DNA of 5,834 nt from an uncultured Pseudomonadota bacterium (lineage in GTDB: Bacteria; Pseudomonadota; Gammaproteobacteria; Burkholderiales; SG8-39). Shown in pieces: positions 5,807-5,834 of this stretch. Position numbers and translations under genes: made by a program. Each line of letters begins with the position of its first letter. Position 1 is the first letter of the stretch. The notes under the pieces are model-generated. The model did no database searches and was not told the DNA's origin. It saw nothing but the letters and a program-made list of their open reading frames with translations. The stretch spans positions 1 to 5,834 of the forward strand of contig CAITSH010000148.1 in assembly GCA_903895005.1 (NCBI GenBank). Reading direction: 5' to 3'.

Positions 5807-5834
5807 ATGCGCTACAAGCATCTCACCTATGATC
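5807..5834 (+). CDS. IS30-family transposase, first nine codons only
   Basis: Only MRYKHLTYD is visible before the window ends. This matches the typical opening of IS30-family transposases, which from memory begin with variants of M-x-Y-K-x-L-(T/S)-x-(D/E) followed by a helix-turn-helix that binds the terminal repeats. A good ribosome binding site precedes it and the sequence upstream looks like an IS end. Family members are DDE enzymes of about 320-380 residues that often insert through a joined-ends intermediate and prefer palindromic targets. Nine residues are too few to show whether the element is intact, so the family call is probable and activity cannot be judged. Confidence 0.65.

Larger units (their letters stand above)
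5698..5834 (+). mobile_element. Left end of an IS30-family insertion sequence (continues past the window)
   Basis: The transposase start at 5807 has an IS30-like N-terminus, and the roughly 105 bp before it look like an IS end rather than host DNA. The segment GAATTAAACCTCGAAGTGCAAC (5712-5733) resembles, from memory, the terminal repeats of IS30-type elements, which tend to contain a GTGCAAC-like block. The outer boundary is approximate: it could lie at the GGGG near 5701 or a little further left. The right end, right terminal repeat and target duplication are outside the window. Confidence 0.6.

Noticed and set aside
5534..5821. Minus-strand open frame of 95 codons across the gap and IS end
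   Set aside because: It crosses the apparent IS boundary, overlaps the start of the hypothetical gene, and has no convincing ribosome binding site or family resemblance.

Overview
The window is GC-rich (clearly above 60 % by eye) and densely coded. It looks like a proteobacterial chromosome, most likely betaproteobacterial or a high-GC gammaproteobacterium. That placement is an inference from base composition and from the gene families (YhaJ-type LysR regulator, YhhW-type pirin, hybrid-free PAS/GAF histidine kinase); no rRNA or other phylogenetic marker is present.

Layout, left to right. (1) 1-1431, plus strand: the C-terminal part of a cytoplasmic PAS-GAF-HisKA-HATPase sensor histidine kinase, cut by the window start. 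(2) 1502-2419, minus strand: a LysR-family regulator that resembles E. coli YhaJ along its whole length and converges on the kinase. (3) 2420-2564: an AT-rich divergent promoter region with a perfect 7+7 bp interrupted dyad and a good -10 hexamer. (4) 2565-3263, 3332-4192 and 4262-4837, plus strand: two pirin (bicupin) proteins from different subfamilies and an NADPH-dependent FMN reductase, spaced 68 and 69 nt apart and probably one operon. (5) 4948-5547, minus strand: a 199-residue protein I do not recognise, which seems to contain an internal duplication and converges on the operon. (6) About 5700-5834: the left end and first nine codons of an IS30-family insertion sequence that runs out of the window, with a nested inverted-repeat structure upstream of its transposase start.

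The central block reads as a small redox or aromatic-compound response module. The divergent LysR protein probably senses an aromatic or quinone-like ligand and switches on two metal-binding pirins and a flavin-dependent quinone/azo reductase. Both pirins keep the complete H-x-H...H-x-E metal site. The proposed operator is centred about 62 nt upstream of the inferred transcription start, where LysR-type regulators usually bind. The kinase, the unknown protein and the insertion sequence have no visible functional link to this module.

The observations most worth a second look are the YhaJ-type regulator beside two complete but different pirins and a reductase, the operator dyad, the internal repeat in the unknown protein, and the structured left end of the IS30-like element.
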